The position numbers and the translations under genes were made by a program. This document shows, in pieces, positions 1-9,576 of a stretch of DNA of 64,000 nucleotides. Positions within the stretch are counted from its first letter, which is position 1; every line of letters starts with the position of its first letter. A model generated the notes under the pieces. It searched no databases. It was not told the origin of the DNA and saw only the letters and a list, made by a program, of their open reading frames with translations. Source of the stretch: Geothermovivens sp964644845 (GTDB lineage: Bacteria > Zhuqueibacterota > Zhuqueibacteria > Oleimicrobiales > Geothermoviventaceae); the NCBI GenBank assembly GCA_964644845.1, contig CAZXXS010000011.1, positions 62,001 through 126,000 on the forward strand, read 5' to 3'.

Positions 1-1
1 G

Positions 2-79
2 TTCGAAATTCTCGAGAATAATCTGGTAAACGGGCGTTGCCCAAAGTGCCACGCGGAGATCCCTGGCGTCTGGAGTTGA
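2..79 (+). CDS. AmmeMemoRadiSam radical SAM protein, C-terminal end (partial)
   Basis: Reading from base 2 gives an open frame of 25 codons ending in TGA at 77-79; the rest of the gene lies left of the window. The peptide contains NGRCPKCHAEIPGVW, a CxxC knuckle followed by IPG-W. This is the usual C-terminus of the radical SAM member of the AmmeMemoRadiSam system. The next gene encodes the other two members of that system, which strongly supports the assignment. Activity cannot be judged because the CxxxCxxC cluster site is outside the window. The identification rests on a short tail plus context. Confidence 0.7.
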   Translation, partial: FEILENNLVNGRCPKCHAEIPGVWS

Positions 80-248
80 GGTGTCGCGATTCCACGCGCC
101 GGGCCGGAGAGGGGAAACTGCGACGTTCTGGTACGGGTTTGCAAAGGCGGTGTCTGTTTGATGTCCACAGGTGCGGGTGCGAGCAGGGGTGGGGGAGCTT
201 CCGCGTGGTTTTTGCAGTGGGAAGCAGGAAAACGAATGAGGCAGCGCG

Positions 249-1778
249 ATGAAACGCTGGCTTCCGGCAATGGTCGTTTTGGCTCTGCTTGGAGGGGTTT
301 GGATCACGGCTGTGCAGGCGCGAAAAGGAAAGGGGGTGAAAAACATGCCTCCTGATTTGGGCATCCGCAAACCCGCGGTTGCGGGCATGTGGTACCCGGC
401 AGACGCGGACGAACTGCACAAGATGATGGTACGGTTTTTCGAGAACGCCAAGAAGCCCCCAATTCCGGGTGAAATCATCGGGTTAGTGGCACCACACGCA
501 GGGTTTGAGTACTCGGGTCTAATCGCCGCCCATTCGTACAAACAGGTGCAGGGCAAACATTTCGATGTGGTGTTTGTTCTGGCACCGAGTCACCACGAAT
601 ACTTCCGGGGTGCCTCCATTTTCACAGGGGAGGGCTACGAGACCCCGCTTGGTGTGGTGCCCGTGGACAGGGAAACAGCGGCAGAGCTGCTGGCGACGGA
701 CAAGATCTTTCATGCTGGCTGGGAGGGACACCGACAGGAGCACTCGCTTGAAGCGCAGCTGCCGTTTCTCCAAACGGCTTTGGGTGACTTCAAACTGGTG
801 CCGATCGTGATGGCTGAGCGGGATTGGGACACGTGCCGAAGAGTGGGCGAGGCCATCGCGAAGGTGGCCAAGGGAAAGCACGTACTTCTGGCCGCGAGCT
901 CCGATCTTTACCACGGCTATTCGTACGACGAGTGCAACGCCACGGACCGGCGTACTCTGGAGGCGATCGAGAAGTTCGACGCCCACGCATTCAACCGCGG
1001 TTTGAATCGTGGCGAGTACCAGGCGTGTGGAGGTGGGCCAATCACAGCTGTGATGGTTGCTGCAAAGGCCCTTGGTGCCGACAAAGCGAAAGTGATTGCG
1101 CACACAACCTCTGGAGACGTGACGGGGCGCAAACACGGGTACATCGTGGGGTACGGTTCGGTGGTTTTCTACAAGGAGAACAGGGACATGGGAGGTAAAA
1201 CAGAGAAGGTTGGGGTTGATCTCGGGCTTTCCAAGCAGGACAAGAAGACCTTGTTGATGATTGCCAAAAGGACCATCGAGGCGCGAGTGAAGGGAGAACC
1301 GTTTCCGAAGTTTGAGGTGACCTCGCCGCATTTGCTGGAAAAACGCGGTGCCTTTGTTACCATCAACAAGCATGGGATGTTGCGAGGATGCATCGGCTAC
1401 GTACTGCCGGTGAAACCGCTGTGGGAGACGGTGATGGAGGTGGCCGAATCGGCCGCGTTGCGAGACCCGCGTTTTCCCCCGGTAACACCGCAGGAACTGC
1501 CGGATCTGGAGATCGAGATCTCCGTGCTCACCGTGCCGAAGGAGATCCACGACATCAACGAGATTGAGGTTGGCAAGCACGGGATCATCATCGAGCGGGG
1601 GTTCAACAGCGGCCTCTTGTTGCCACAGGTGGCCACCGAGTACGGCTGGGACAGGGAAACGTTTCTGGATCACACGTGCCAGAAAGCCGGGTTGCCTCCT
1701 GGTTGCTGGCGTGACAGAAGCACGGTCATCAAGATTTTTTCGGCGGAGGTGTTTAGCGAGAAGGACGTGGATGACTGA
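249..1778 (+). CDS. AmmeMemoRadiSam system protein B/A fusion (MEMO1 + AMMECR1)
   Basis: A 509-aa fusion. Residues 1-23 are a hydrophobic N-terminal segment that looks like a signal peptide or anchor. Residues about 40-312 form a MEMO1-like (extradiol dioxygenase-fold) domain, shown by APHAGFEYSG, PSHHEY, EHSLEAQLPF and SSDLYHGYSYDE. Residues about 327-505 form an AMMECR1 domain with its hallmark LRGCIGY at about 378. MEMO proteins keep the fold and metal-site histidines of class III dioxygenases. In bacteria, MEMO, AMMECR1 and a radical SAM enzyme co-occur as the AmmeMemoRadiSam system, whose chemistry is not settled to my knowledge. The upstream partial gene supplies the radical SAM member. 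The start at 249 has only a weak GAGG upstream. A strong terminator follows at 1817-1849. Confidence 0.9.
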   Translation: MKRWLPAMVVLALLGGVWITAVQARKGKGVKNMPPDLGIRKPAVAGMWYPADADELHKMMVRFFENAKKPPIPGEIIGLVAPHAGFEYSGLIAAHSYKQVQGKHFDVVFVLAPSHHEYFRGASIFTGEGYETPLGVVPVDRETAAELLATDKIFHAGWEGHRQEHSLEAQLPFLQTALGDFKLVPIVMAERDWDTCRRVGEAIAKVAKGKHVLLAASSDLYHGYSYDECNATDRRTLEAIEKFDAHAFNRGLNRGEYQACGGGPITAVMVAAKALGADKAKVIAHTTSGDVTGRKHGYIVGYGSVVFYKENRDMGGKTEKVGVDLGLSKQDKKTLLMIAKRTIEARVKGEPFPKFEVTSPHLLEKRGAFVTINKHGMLRGCIGYVLPVKPLWETVMEVAESAALRDPRFPPVTPQELPDLEIEISVLTVPKEIHDINEIEVGKHGIIIERGFNSGLLLPQVATEYGWDRETFLDHTCQKAGLPPGCWRDRSTVIKIFSAEVFSEKDVDD

Positions 1779-1816
1779 GCGCAGTGGAACTCAAAAAGGT
1801 TGTCCCCAGAGCGCGT

Positions 1817-1849
1817 ACCAGGCACCGAGTGTGCCTGGTGTTTTCTTTT
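1817..1849 (+). terminator. Rho-independent terminator after the MEMO/AMMECR1 gene
   Basis: ACCAGGCAC (1817-1825) pairs perfectly with GTGCCTGGT (1831-1839) around a 5-nt loop. The hairpin is followed by a T-rich tail, GTTTTCTTTT. It separates the AmmeMemoRadiSam genes from the glycosidase pair. Confidence 0.88.
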
Positions 1850-1939
1850 CGCGGCGGCAAACCTGCAGCCCGTGAAACAACCTAATCTGCTGCAATCCCT
1901 CTGGAAAAGGGGCGGTTCGGTGAACTTGGGGAGACCAGG

Positions 1940-3742
1940 ATGCGGAAAGGCAAGACCATCAGTGTGGCGAGCTTAGTTCTTGTCCTGATACCGGTCCTCG
2001 TGACTGGTCAGGCGTTCGGGCCATCCCTGCCAGGCAAACAGGTCGTTCTGCAACTGCCGCCGGGACCCGGAAACCCCCGGAACAGCGAGGGCGACTTCAT
2101 CCAGCTGAAGGATGGGCGTATTCTGTTTGTTTACACGCACTTCACAGGTGGTGGCGGTGACAATGACTCAGCTGATCTGGTCAGCCGCGAGTCGCGAGAC
2201 GGCGGGCGCACGTGGTCGGAGCACGATCGGTTGGTGGTCCCAAACGAAGGCCGGATGAATGTCATGTCCGTTTCGCTGCTGCGCTTGCCGGACGGCCGGA
2301 TCGCTCTCTTCTACCTGAGGAAGAATTCGATGCACGACTGTCGGCCAGTCGTCCGCTTCTCCGCGGACGAGGCCAGAACATGGAGCACGGCGCACGAAAT
2401 CGCCGACTCGCTGGGTTACTACGTGGTCAACAACGATCGGGTCGTGCTGTTGCACAAGGGCAGAATCGTGCTGCCAGTTGCTGCTCATGAGACGCCGAAA
2501 ACGCCGTGGTCGAACAACGGGCGCATCTTCTGTTTTTTCTCCGACGACACAGCCCGAACCTGGCGCCGTTCCGCTTTCGTCCCGAATCCCGACCGTGTGC
2601 TGCTGCAGGAACCCGGTGTGGTTGAATTGAAGGATGGTTCACTCCTGCTCTTCTGTCGCACCAACGCTGGTGCGCAGTACGTTTCCGTGTCAAAAGACGG
2701 CGGTGAGCACTGGACACCGATTCGACGGAGCAACATCATGTCGCCGCTGTCGCCCGCATCGATTGAGCGAATTCCCAAGACCGGTGACCTGCTTCTGGTG
2801 TGGAACAACAGTCCGGGCGACTCGGCCGGGGGCGTCCGAACCCCGTTGAACCTTGCAATTTCCAGAGACGAGGGAAAGACCTGGGAGAAGGTGAAAACCA
2901 TCGAAAGCAACCCGTACGGATGGTACTGTTACACGGCCATTGAGTTTGTGGGTGACCACGTGTTGCTTGCTCACTGTGCCGGTGACCGCAAGCGCGAACG
3001 GGGATTGTCTCGAACTCAGATCACGCGTCTGAGTCTTGACTGGGTCTACGCCGACGCTACGCCGGATCCTTACGTAGCTCGAGATTCTGCCGGTGTCGTG
3101 GAACTGGCTTGTGATCTCCCGGGTGCCCACATTTTCTACACGCTGGATGGCAGTCTCCCGGGGCCGGGTGCTCCCCTGTACACGGCGCCGTTTCGGGTTC
3201 GGCACTGTACGCACCTTTTCATGCAAGCATTTCATCCCACACGTACCCCAAGTGCCATCGTTCTGGCTACTGTCGGCGAAGATGTGTTGATGCCGGCGGT
3301 GCACCCGAGTTGCACGCCTGAAAGCGGATTGCGCTACTTCTACACGGAAGGAAGGTTCGCTTCGGTGGATCTGTTGCCCACCGCTGGATGGCTGGCTTCG
3401 GGGATTGTCCCTCAGGTCACGTTGAACGTAGCAAAACACAAACACGACTTTGGGCTGGTATTTCGCGGACTGCTGCGGGTGGAGCAAACCGGAGTCTACG
3501 CGTTCGCCGTGACGTCGAACGACGGCAGCGTTTTGGAAATCGACGGCGCGCGTGTTGTGGACAACGACACCCCGCACGGAGCGAGGCGCGTAGAAGCGCG
3601 GGTAGGCTTGATGTCCGGCTACCACAACTTCGAGCTACGCTATTTCCAGCTGGGTGGTTCGACTGCTTTGCGGGTTGAATGGAAACCACCTGGTGAGAAG
3701 TGGCAGGTGATTTCTCCGGTGCACCTGTTTCACTGCCGTTGA
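1940..3742 (+). CDS. Secreted BNR-repeat sialidase-like protein with CHB_HEX_C and PA14 domains
   Basis: A 600-aa protein with a Sec signal peptide (MRKGKTISVASLVLVLIPVLVTGQA). Residues about 40-370 form a six-bladed-propeller type exo-sialidase region with five Asp boxes: SRDGGRTW, SADEARTW, SDDTARTW, SKDGGEHW and SRDEGKTW. Residues about 380-440 resemble the chitobiase/beta-hexosaminidase C-terminal domain (IFYTLDGSLP, PLYTAPF). Residues about 455-595 look like a PA14 carbohydrate-binding domain (GLRYFYTEG, FAVTSNDGSVLEIDG). A role in trimming acidic or amino sugars from extracellular glycans is likely, but the arginine triad was not verified, so sialidase specificity is inferred. The next gene, a fucosidase, starts 66 bp downstream and is probably co-transcribed. 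Confidence 0.82.
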   Translation: MRKGKTISVASLVLVLIPVLVTGQAFGPSLPGKQVVLQLPPGPGNPRNSEGDFIQLKDGRILFVYTHFTGGGGDNDSADLVSRESRDGGRTWSEHDRLVVPNEGRMNVMSVSLLRLPDGRIALFYLRKNSMHDCRPVVRFSADEARTWSTAHEIADSLGYYVVNNDRVVLLHKGRIVLPVAAHETPKTPWSNNGRIFCFFSDDTARTWRRSAFVPNPDRVLLQEPGVVELKDGSLLLFCRTNAGAQYVSVSKDGGEHWTPIRRSNIMSPLSPASIERIPKTGDLLLVWNNSPGDSAGGVRTPLNLAISRDEGKTWEKVKTIESNPYGWYCYTAIEFVGDHVLLAHCAGDRKRERGLSRTQITRLSLDWVYADATPDPYVARDSAGVVELACDLPGAHIFYTLDGSLPGPGAPLYTAPFRVRHCTHLFMQAFHPTRTPSAIVLATVGEDVLMPAVHPSCTPESGLRYFYTEGRFASVDLLPTAGWLASGIVPQVTLNVAKHKHDFGLVFRGLLRVEQTGVYAFAVTSNDGSVLEIDGARVVDNDTPHGARRVEARVGLMSGYHNFELRYFQLGGSTALRVEWKPPGEKWQVISPVHLFHCR

Positions 3743-3808
3743 AGAGTAGCAACGAACCGGCGTTTCGCACGAAAACGGGAGCTGAACCTGTTTGGTGCGG
3801 AGGTGACG

Positions 3809-5128
3809 ATGAAGCGATTTCTGTTGCCCCTGCTTGTGTTTCTGGGTGGCCACGCTGTTGCTCTGGCGCAGGTCTCGCCGGACAGCGCGACTGAACACAG
3901 AATGCGCTGGTTCGAGGACGCCAAGCTGGGCATTTTCATCCACTGGGGCATTTACTCGGTGTACGGAATTGACGAATCCTGGTCATTCTACAATGGGTAC
4001 CTTCCGTACGACGAGTACATGAAGCAGCTCAAGGGATTCACAGCGGCCCACTACGACCCTGCAGCGTGGGCAAAACTGTTCAAAGCGGCTGGGGCACGCT
4101 ACGCCGTGCTCACAAGTAAGCACCACGACGGCGTGGCATTGTGGCCAACCCGGTGCAGTCACCTGAATGTTGTAGAGAGAACACCGGCCGGTCGCGATCT
4201 GGTCGGTCCGTTTTGCCGGGCGATGCGAAAGGAAGGGCTGAAGGTGGGGCTGTATTTTTCGCTCCTGGACTGGTCGCATCCGGACTACCCGCATTTCACG
4301 CGCCAAAAAGACCGATACGATCCCCGTGCAGACTCGACGCGCTGGCACCATTTCCTGAAATTCGTCCGTTGCCAGCTGAGGGAACTGTGTACCCATTACA
4401 AACCCGATTTGCTTTGGTTCGATGGCGACTGGGACTACCCGGCGAGCATGTGGCAGGCCCGGGAACTGCGTGTCTGGATCGATCGCATGCTGCCCAGTGT
4501 GGTGGTCAATTCGCGCTTGGCGGGTTACGGCGACTACGCCACGCCCGAACAAGGGCTACCGATCTTTCGCCCCAAAGACCGCTGGTGGGAGCTGTGCATG
4601 ACCATCAACGACTCTTGGGGGTACCAGCCGCACGACACAAACTACAAGACGCCGGATGAGGTGATCCGGATTTTTGTAGATTGCTTGAGCCTGGGAGGAA
4701 ACCTGCTTCTCGACGTGGGACCCAAACCGGACGGCACCATCCCGGCGGAGCAGGCGAAGGTTCTGCGTGAGCTGGGTCGCTGGATTCACAAGCACGAAGC
4801 TGCGGTGTACGGCGTGCGAGCGGGCATTCCGAAAGACTACTTCTACGGGCCGAGTGCTCTCTCAAAGGACCAGAGAACGCTGTACCTTTACTTAACCTGC
4901 AAGCCGGCCGGGCCCGTTCTGGTCAAGGGGCTCCGAAACAAGGTGAATCGCATTTGGGTGGTGGGAAAGGGAACCAAGTTGAAGTGGCGCGTGCTGATGA
5001 AACCGTACTGGAGCCGTTACCCCGGTATCCTGTCGATCGAGGTGCCAGAGGATGTGCTCGATCCACAGGTGACGGTGCTGGCGGTTTTGCTCGACGGCCC
5101 AATTCAACTCTACGAGCCGAAGCGTTGA
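3809..5128 (+). CDS. Secreted alpha-L-fucosidase, GH29 family
   Basis: A 439-aa protein starting at ATG 3809, five bases after a GGAGG at 3799-3803; a GTG at 3803 overlaps that site and is less likely. The signal peptide is MKRFLLPLLVFLGGHAVALAQ. Typical GH29 motifs are present: MRWFEDAKLGIFIHWGIYSV near the N-terminus, TSKHHDGVALWPT at about residue 110, and DLLWFDGDWDYP at about residue 205, which carries the family's catalytic aspartate. The C-terminal 90 residues form a small beta domain. The enzyme would remove alpha-L-fucose from glycans in the periplasm or outside the cell. It has no sorting domain. Pairing with a sialidase-like protein suggests decorated glycoprotein or exopolysaccharide substrates. 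Confidence 0.92.
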   Translation: MKRFLLPLLVFLGGHAVALAQVSPDSATEHRMRWFEDAKLGIFIHWGIYSVYGIDESWSFYNGYLPYDEYMKQLKGFTAAHYDPAAWAKLFKAAGARYAVLTSKHHDGVALWPTRCSHLNVVERTPAGRDLVGPFCRAMRKEGLKVGLYFSLLDWSHPDYPHFTRQKDRYDPRADSTRWHHFLKFVRCQLRELCTHYKPDLLWFDGDWDYPASMWQARELRVWIDRMLPSVVVNSRLAGYGDYATPEQGLPIFRPKDRWWELCMTINDSWGYQPHDTNYKTPDEVIRIFVDCLSLGGNLLLDVGPKPDGTIPAEQAKVLRELGRWIHKHEAAVYGVRAGIPKDYFYGPSALSKDQRTLYLYLTCKPAGPVLVKGLRNKVNRIWVVGKGTKLKWRVLMKPYWSRYPGILSIEVPEDVLDPQVTVLAVLLDGPIQLYEPKR

Positions 5129-6697
5129 TCGGCTGGACAAATCGATGGTGCGCGCCGCCCAGCTCGGGCCTGTGCGGGTTCACGGGGAAGGGAGAGCACG
5201 TGTCCCGGTTGACGCTCGGTTGGCGTTTGCGGGACAAGGAACAGAAGGTGTAGCCGAAGGAAAAGGTCGAGCCAGCGGTGCCTGCACCCGGTTGGGGCGT
5301 AGGGGGTGCCACGGTGGATTCGTGGGGATTCGAAATGGGTTGCACGGGGAGGGCTGCGGGGCAGCGGGCGTCCGGTTGCTGGGGGATCGTGCGGGGACAA
5401 CTTGTTGCGGCGATTGCAGCATCTTGACATCTGCCCGGGCGGGTGAAGGTGCGGTGTGGTCGGTGCTACGTTGAAGTAATCGTGCTGGCGGCTCGCGGCC
5501 CTGTTCTTGCTTCCTCGGGTTTTGCTTTGGCATTTCCCCGGCTCTTGTTTCACAGCTACGACCACCTGCGAGGCGTGCGTAAACGGGCGCGAAAGGGGGC
5601 CTCTCACGTGTTGGGGCGCTTTTACGTGGGGTGCATTTCGCAAAGACTTTAGTGCGGTTGACCAAATTTCCCAAGGAAAATTGACGCAGCGACACATTTT
5701 TCTCTTGACTTTTTCGAGCGGGTTGTTTATCATCTTGCCGGTTTCTTCACCAAACAGGGGCGCACGGATCCCAAAGGTGTGGGATCAAGATGGGATGAGG
5801 CGAATAGTGCGCGCGTGTTGCCGTCGCAAGCTTATTTTGAGCCAAAAGACACCGGGTCCCACCAGACTGTTCCCGCTCCGAAGTGGAACGAAACGCGGGG
5901 GACAGCCAGCGAGAAAGCGGTGCGTCCAAGACCTCCCTACCCGAGTCCCGGTGTCGTTTACCAGCTCATTCGGTTTCTTCCCTCCAGTAGGATCCCTTCG
6001 GCCAGTTTTCCTTTCGTATGAGTCATCCCCGAGGGCATTCCCGAAAACACCACAGAAGTCTCTTTAGAGGCGAGGAGGGTCGGCATGCGAATGTCCTGGG
6101 ATTTTTCGTTTTTGAACGTGTACAGATGCATAGTTGTCCAGACAAGTTGTCCGGGCTCGGCGGTGCGATTTGAGAGTGCACATTCGAGAGCTGGCTGCGG
6201 CTGAGTGGTCGGCCGTCCTAGTGCCGGCGCTGGTTGATTTGGAGCAGAGGCGCTTGGGTTGCGTTAGGTTCGGGCTGGCGCGGAGAGCGCAAGGGTGGCT
6301 TTTGCGTAGCGCGTTGACTGTTCAGTTACGCGCGCCGTCAAGAGGCGGTCTGTGGAAAGCGGGGCGACGGTTGAGGGTGCAGTTAGGTCGCCGTGCCGTT
6401 GGTCGGAAGGAGGTTTGGTTCTCCTGGGAGGCGAACCCGCCGCGGGCTTTCGAAGGTTGTTCTCTTTCGCTGGTTGCCATTTCCGTTTGGGTTCTGGCAG
6501 TTCGAGGGTCAAAGCGGTTTGCGAAGGGGATGTTGCTTTCGCCTCTCGGCGCACCCCACAGGATTGGTGAGGCGTGTTCCGGTGCCGCGTTGCCACTGGC
6601 AGGCAGCGCAAGAGCCGCTGTTGTGCAGTAGTCGGATTGCTCGGTTGCGGAGAAGGGCTTGTTTGGAGCAGATCCAAAGTGCCACGGAGGACGTGAG
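5129..6697 (+). other. Gene-free 1.6-kb stretch upstream of cassette 1
   Basis: No open frame here looks like a protein: candidates at 5507-6067 and 6134-6631 are rich in R, S, P and W, lack any motif and lack good ribosome sites. What I can see is a sigma70-like promoter at 5705-5733 and an orphan GGAAGGAGGT at about 6405-6414. There is also a perfect inverted repeat GACAAGTTGTC at 6141-6151, with a near copy, GACAACTTGTT, at about 5396-5406. If the promoter is used, cassette 1 has a leader of about 950 nt. Confidence 0.6.
5705..5733 (+). promoter_or_regulatory. Sigma70-like promoter upstream of cassette 1
   Basis: TTGACT (5705-5710), a 17-bp spacer and TATCAT (5728-5733) make a near-consensus -35/-10 pair. 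It lies in a locally AT-rich segment of an otherwise GC-rich gap. The nearest downstream gene is the receptor at 6698, almost 1 kb away. Confidence 0.6.
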
Positions 6698-9547
6698 ATG
6701 CTGAAGGTGTTACGGTCGGCCTTGGTTGTCGGGTTGTTGGCAGCGCAGGCGGTTCTTACCCTGCGTGTGCAGGCGGGCACAACGGGTAAGATCGTCGGTG
6801 TCATCAAGGACGCAGAAACGGGCGAACCGCTGCCCGCTGCCAACGTGGTGATCGAAGGCACACAAATTGGCGCCGCCACCGACGACAAGGGTCGCTACAT
6901 CATCATTGCGGTGCCGCCTGGAGACTACACGCTGAAGGCCTGGTACATCGGTTACGCTGAAATGCGGAAAAGAGTGCACGTGGCAACAGACCTGACCACG
7001 ACCTGCGATTTCGCCCTTCAGCAGAAGGTGATCGAAGCCAAGAAATCGGTTGTGGTGGTTGCCGAGCGTCCCATTGTGGAGATGGACCGGACGAGCACTG
7101 CCGCCTACGTCACGTCTCAGGAGTTGAACACGCTGCCGGTAGAAGAGGTGCACCAGGTGATCGCACTGCAAGCCGGCGTCGTGCGCGACGCAGGTGGTGG
7201 CCTTCACTTTCGTGGCGGCCGTGTGGGCGAAGTGGCGTACTACATCGACGGCATCCCGGTGACCAACCAGTTCTCCGCCGGTGGCGGGAGCCTGGTAGGC
7301 ATCAACAACCGGAATGTGCAGGAGTTGCAGGTCATTAGCGGAACCTTCAACGCCGAGTACGGACAAGCGCAGTCGGGTGTGATCAGCGTGGTCACCAAGA
7401 TCCCGGACCGGCACCATTCGGGGTCGTTCACGTTCTACACGGGTGACTACATCAGCGGGCACAAAGACATTTTCATGGGGCTGGACCGTTTGCACCCGGG
7501 CCAGATTCTGAATGCCGAGGGTAGTGTGACGGGTCCCCTGCTCGGGAATGGGAAGCTCGGGTTCTACTACTACACACGCGTGAATCGCGACCTGGGTTAC
7601 TTCTTCGGCAAGCGACTGACGCGACCAAGCGACGCCTGGCCGATCGCTGTGTTTCGCGAGTGGTACCGGCGCCGTTACCCGAGTAGTGACGAGGTCATTT
7701 ACGACCGCATCCCGATTCCGGATTCCCTCATGACGGGCGACGGGGCCCTCGTGCCGATGGATGTTACCCGCTACTGGTCCAACAATTTGAAGCTCAGCTA
7801 CTCCCTCTCGAAGAGTGTGAAGCTGCAGTACAGTCTCTTCACCGACTGGCGCTACCACAAGGGTTACAACGACAGCTACCGCTACGCGCCGGACGGTGTG
7901 GCCAGCTCGCGAAGCTGGGAACACACGCACATCCTGAAAATGACGCACACGCTGTCTACCCGGATGTTCTACGAGGCCAACCTCGCCTACACGGATGCCG
8001 AGAGCAAGTGGTACCTGTACGAAAACCTGGTTGATCCCAGGTTGCAGACGGTGTCGCCGATGTTGTCCCGCTTTCACCTTGGCGGCACGCAGAGCGGCAA
8101 GAGCGTGACCGAGACCGGGAAGATTTTCGGAAAAGTGGATTTTACCTGGCAGGTGGACAACTACAACTTAGTGAAGGCGGGCGTACAGTTTGCCCGGCAC
8201 AAAGCGTTCTACCACCGTCGAAGCCCCGAACCCGTGCAGGACCCGATTCTGGGCAACAACTACTACCCGGCGGACGGGAGTCTTTCGTTTGAGGAATTCC
8301 TGGAGAAATCGCGTCCGGCGGTGCTGGTGCCTCCGCAGCTAACGCCGCAGGGTGAGACGAGCCTCAGCGAAGAGAAGTACCTGCACCACCCCAAGGAATT
8401 CTCCGCGTACTTGCAGGACAAACTCGAGCTCAAAGAACTGATTCTGAACCTGGGTGTTCGGTTCGACTGGTTCGACCCGGATCACGTGAAGCCGAAGAAT
8501 CCGAGAGTACTACCCGAGGCAGGAAGCATCAGCTTGCTGAGTTCCACTGAGCCGGTGCGAGCCAAGCCGAAGTGGCAAATCAGCCCGCGCCTCGGCATGG
8601 CCTTCCCAATTTCCGACGCTGGAGTGATCCACGCGGCGTACGGACACTTTTTCAAAGTGCCGCCCTTCTCTTACATCTTCGAGAATTCGGAGTACAAGGT
8701 CATCGGCACCAACGAAACGCGCGTGGGTAATCCCGATCTCAAGCCGCAGCAGACCATCGCGTACGAAATCGGCTTGCAGCAACAGCTGGCCGAAACCGTT
8801 GGTCTCGAGGTTACCCTGTTCTACTCCGATTTCCGCAATCTGCTGGGGCTGGAAATCGTACGGCAGGTCGGCAACGTGTACAGTTACCTGCGTCGCGTGA
8901 ACAGGGACTACGGCTACAACAAGGGTTTTTCGATTCACCTGAAAAAACGGCCGTCCCGCTACAGCATGATTTCCGGTTCGCTCGATTACACGTTCCAGGT
9001 CGGCAAGAGCAACGAGAGCGACCCGAACAACATCGCCATTGTTACGATTGGTGGCGGGCGCGGCCAGTTCTTCCAGCAGATCGAGAAGCAGGTGCTGCCG
9101 CTGGATTGGGACCAGACGCACACCCTGACCGGCACATTCACAGTGGGGCATCCGGACAACTGGACGCTGAGTTTCATCGGCAAATTCATGACCGGGCAGC
9201 CCTACACCCCGACTCCGGTGCGGCTGGACGTGAGCGCAAAGTTCAAGAACACAGACCGCAAGCCGAATCAGCTTGGCCTGGACATGTACCTGAGCAAGCA
9301 TTTCAAGTACGGTCACATTCAGCCTACCCTGTTTTTGCGAGTGTTCAACGTGTTTGACATCGCGAACCAGCTGTCGGTGTTCTCGACAACCGGCCGCGCG
9401 GACCGCGACCACCGTTTCCCGGTTGAGAAGGCGCTGGAAGAGAGCCAGTTGCTCGGCATTCTCACTTTGCACGATGTAGACAACCACCCGTACTGGTACT
9501 CCGAGCCACGGCTGATTGAACTCGGTGTCACTGTGGACATCAAGTAG
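6698..9547 (+). CDS. TonB-dependent receptor with carboxypeptidase-regulatory-like N-terminal domain (cassette 1)
   Basis: A 949-aa protein. ATG 6698 is chosen because GGAGG at 6686-6690 is correctly spaced and the product then starts with a signal peptide (MLKVLRSALVVGLLAAQAVLTLRVQAG). Residues 28-110 are a CarboxypepD_reg-like beta sandwich (GTTGKIVGVIKDAETGEPLP). Residues about 125-245 are the plug (LHFRGGRVGEVAYYIDGIP, ELQVISGTFNAEYGQAQSG). The rest is the 22-strand barrel, with a typical late FNVFD motif. It is an outer-membrane importer energised by TonB; the substrate is unknown. There is no SusD neighbour. The next three genes follow closely (29, 19 and 108 bp), forming an operon mirrored at 37714-48489. 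Confidence 0.92.
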   Translation: MLKVLRSALVVGLLAAQAVLTLRVQAGTTGKIVGVIKDAETGEPLPAANVVIEGTQIGAATDDKGRYIIIAVPPGDYTLKAWYIGYAEMRKRVHVATDLTTTCDFALQQKVIEAKKSVVVVAERPIVEMDRTSTAAYVTSQELNTLPVEEVHQVIALQAGVVRDAGGGLHFRGGRVGEVAYYIDGIPVTNQFSAGGGSLVGINNRNVQELQVISGTFNAEYGQAQSGVISVVTKIPDRHHSGSFTFYTGDYISGHKDIFMGLDRLHPGQILNAEGSVTGPLLGNGKLGFYYYTRVNRDLGYFFGKRLTRPSDAWPIAVFREWYRRRYPSSDEVIYDRIPIPDSLMTGDGALVPMDVTRYWSNNLKLSYSLSKSVKLQYSLFTDWRYHKGYNDSYRYAPDGVASSRSWEHTHILKMTHTLSTRMFYEANLAYTDAESKWYLYENLVDPRLQTVSPMLSRFHLGGTQSGKSVTETGKIFGKVDFTWQVDNYNLVKAGVQFARHKAFYHRRSPEPVQDPILGNNYYPADGSLSFEEFLEKSRPAVLVPPQLTPQGETSLSEEKYLHHPKEFSAYLQDKLELKELILNLGVRFDWFDPDHVKPKNPRVLPEAGSISLLSSTEPVRAKPKWQISPRLGMAFPISDAGVIHAAYGHFFKVPPFSYIFENSEYKVIGTNETRVGNPDLKPQQTIAYEIGLQQQLAETVGLEVTLFYSDFRNLLGLEIVRQVGNVYSYLRRVNRDYGYNKGFSIHLKKRPSRYSMISGSLDYTFQVGKSNESDPNNIAIVTIGGGRGQFFQQIEKQVLPLDWDQTHTLTGTFTVGHPDNWTLSFIGKFMTGQPYTPTPVRLDVSAKFKNTDRKPNQLGLDMYLSKHFKYGHIQPTLFLRVFNVFDIANQLSVFSTTGRADRDHRFPVEKALEESQLLGILTLHDVDNHPYWYSEPRLIELGVTVDIK

Positions 9548-9576
9548 TTTCGGAACGAGACTGAACAGAGGTAGCA

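Noticed and set aside
519..1673. 384-codon frame on the - strand
   Set aside because: Antisense shadow of the MEMO/AMMECR1 gene, H/V/R-rich as expected from the complementary frame; the same holds for the other long - strand frames.
5507..6067. 186-codon frame across the promoter region
   Set aside because: It runs through the promoter at 5705-5733, has no ribosome site and no family features.
6592..6598. GCCACTG, resembling the B12-box of cobalamin riboswitches before a TonB receptor gene
   Set aside because: The flanking conserved blocks and stems of the riboswitch are absent, and the receptor is much larger than BtuB.
6134..6631. 165-codon frame in the gap before cassette 1
   Set aside because: R/G/L/S-biased composition, no ribosome site, no motif; typical of chance frames in GC-rich intergenic DNA.
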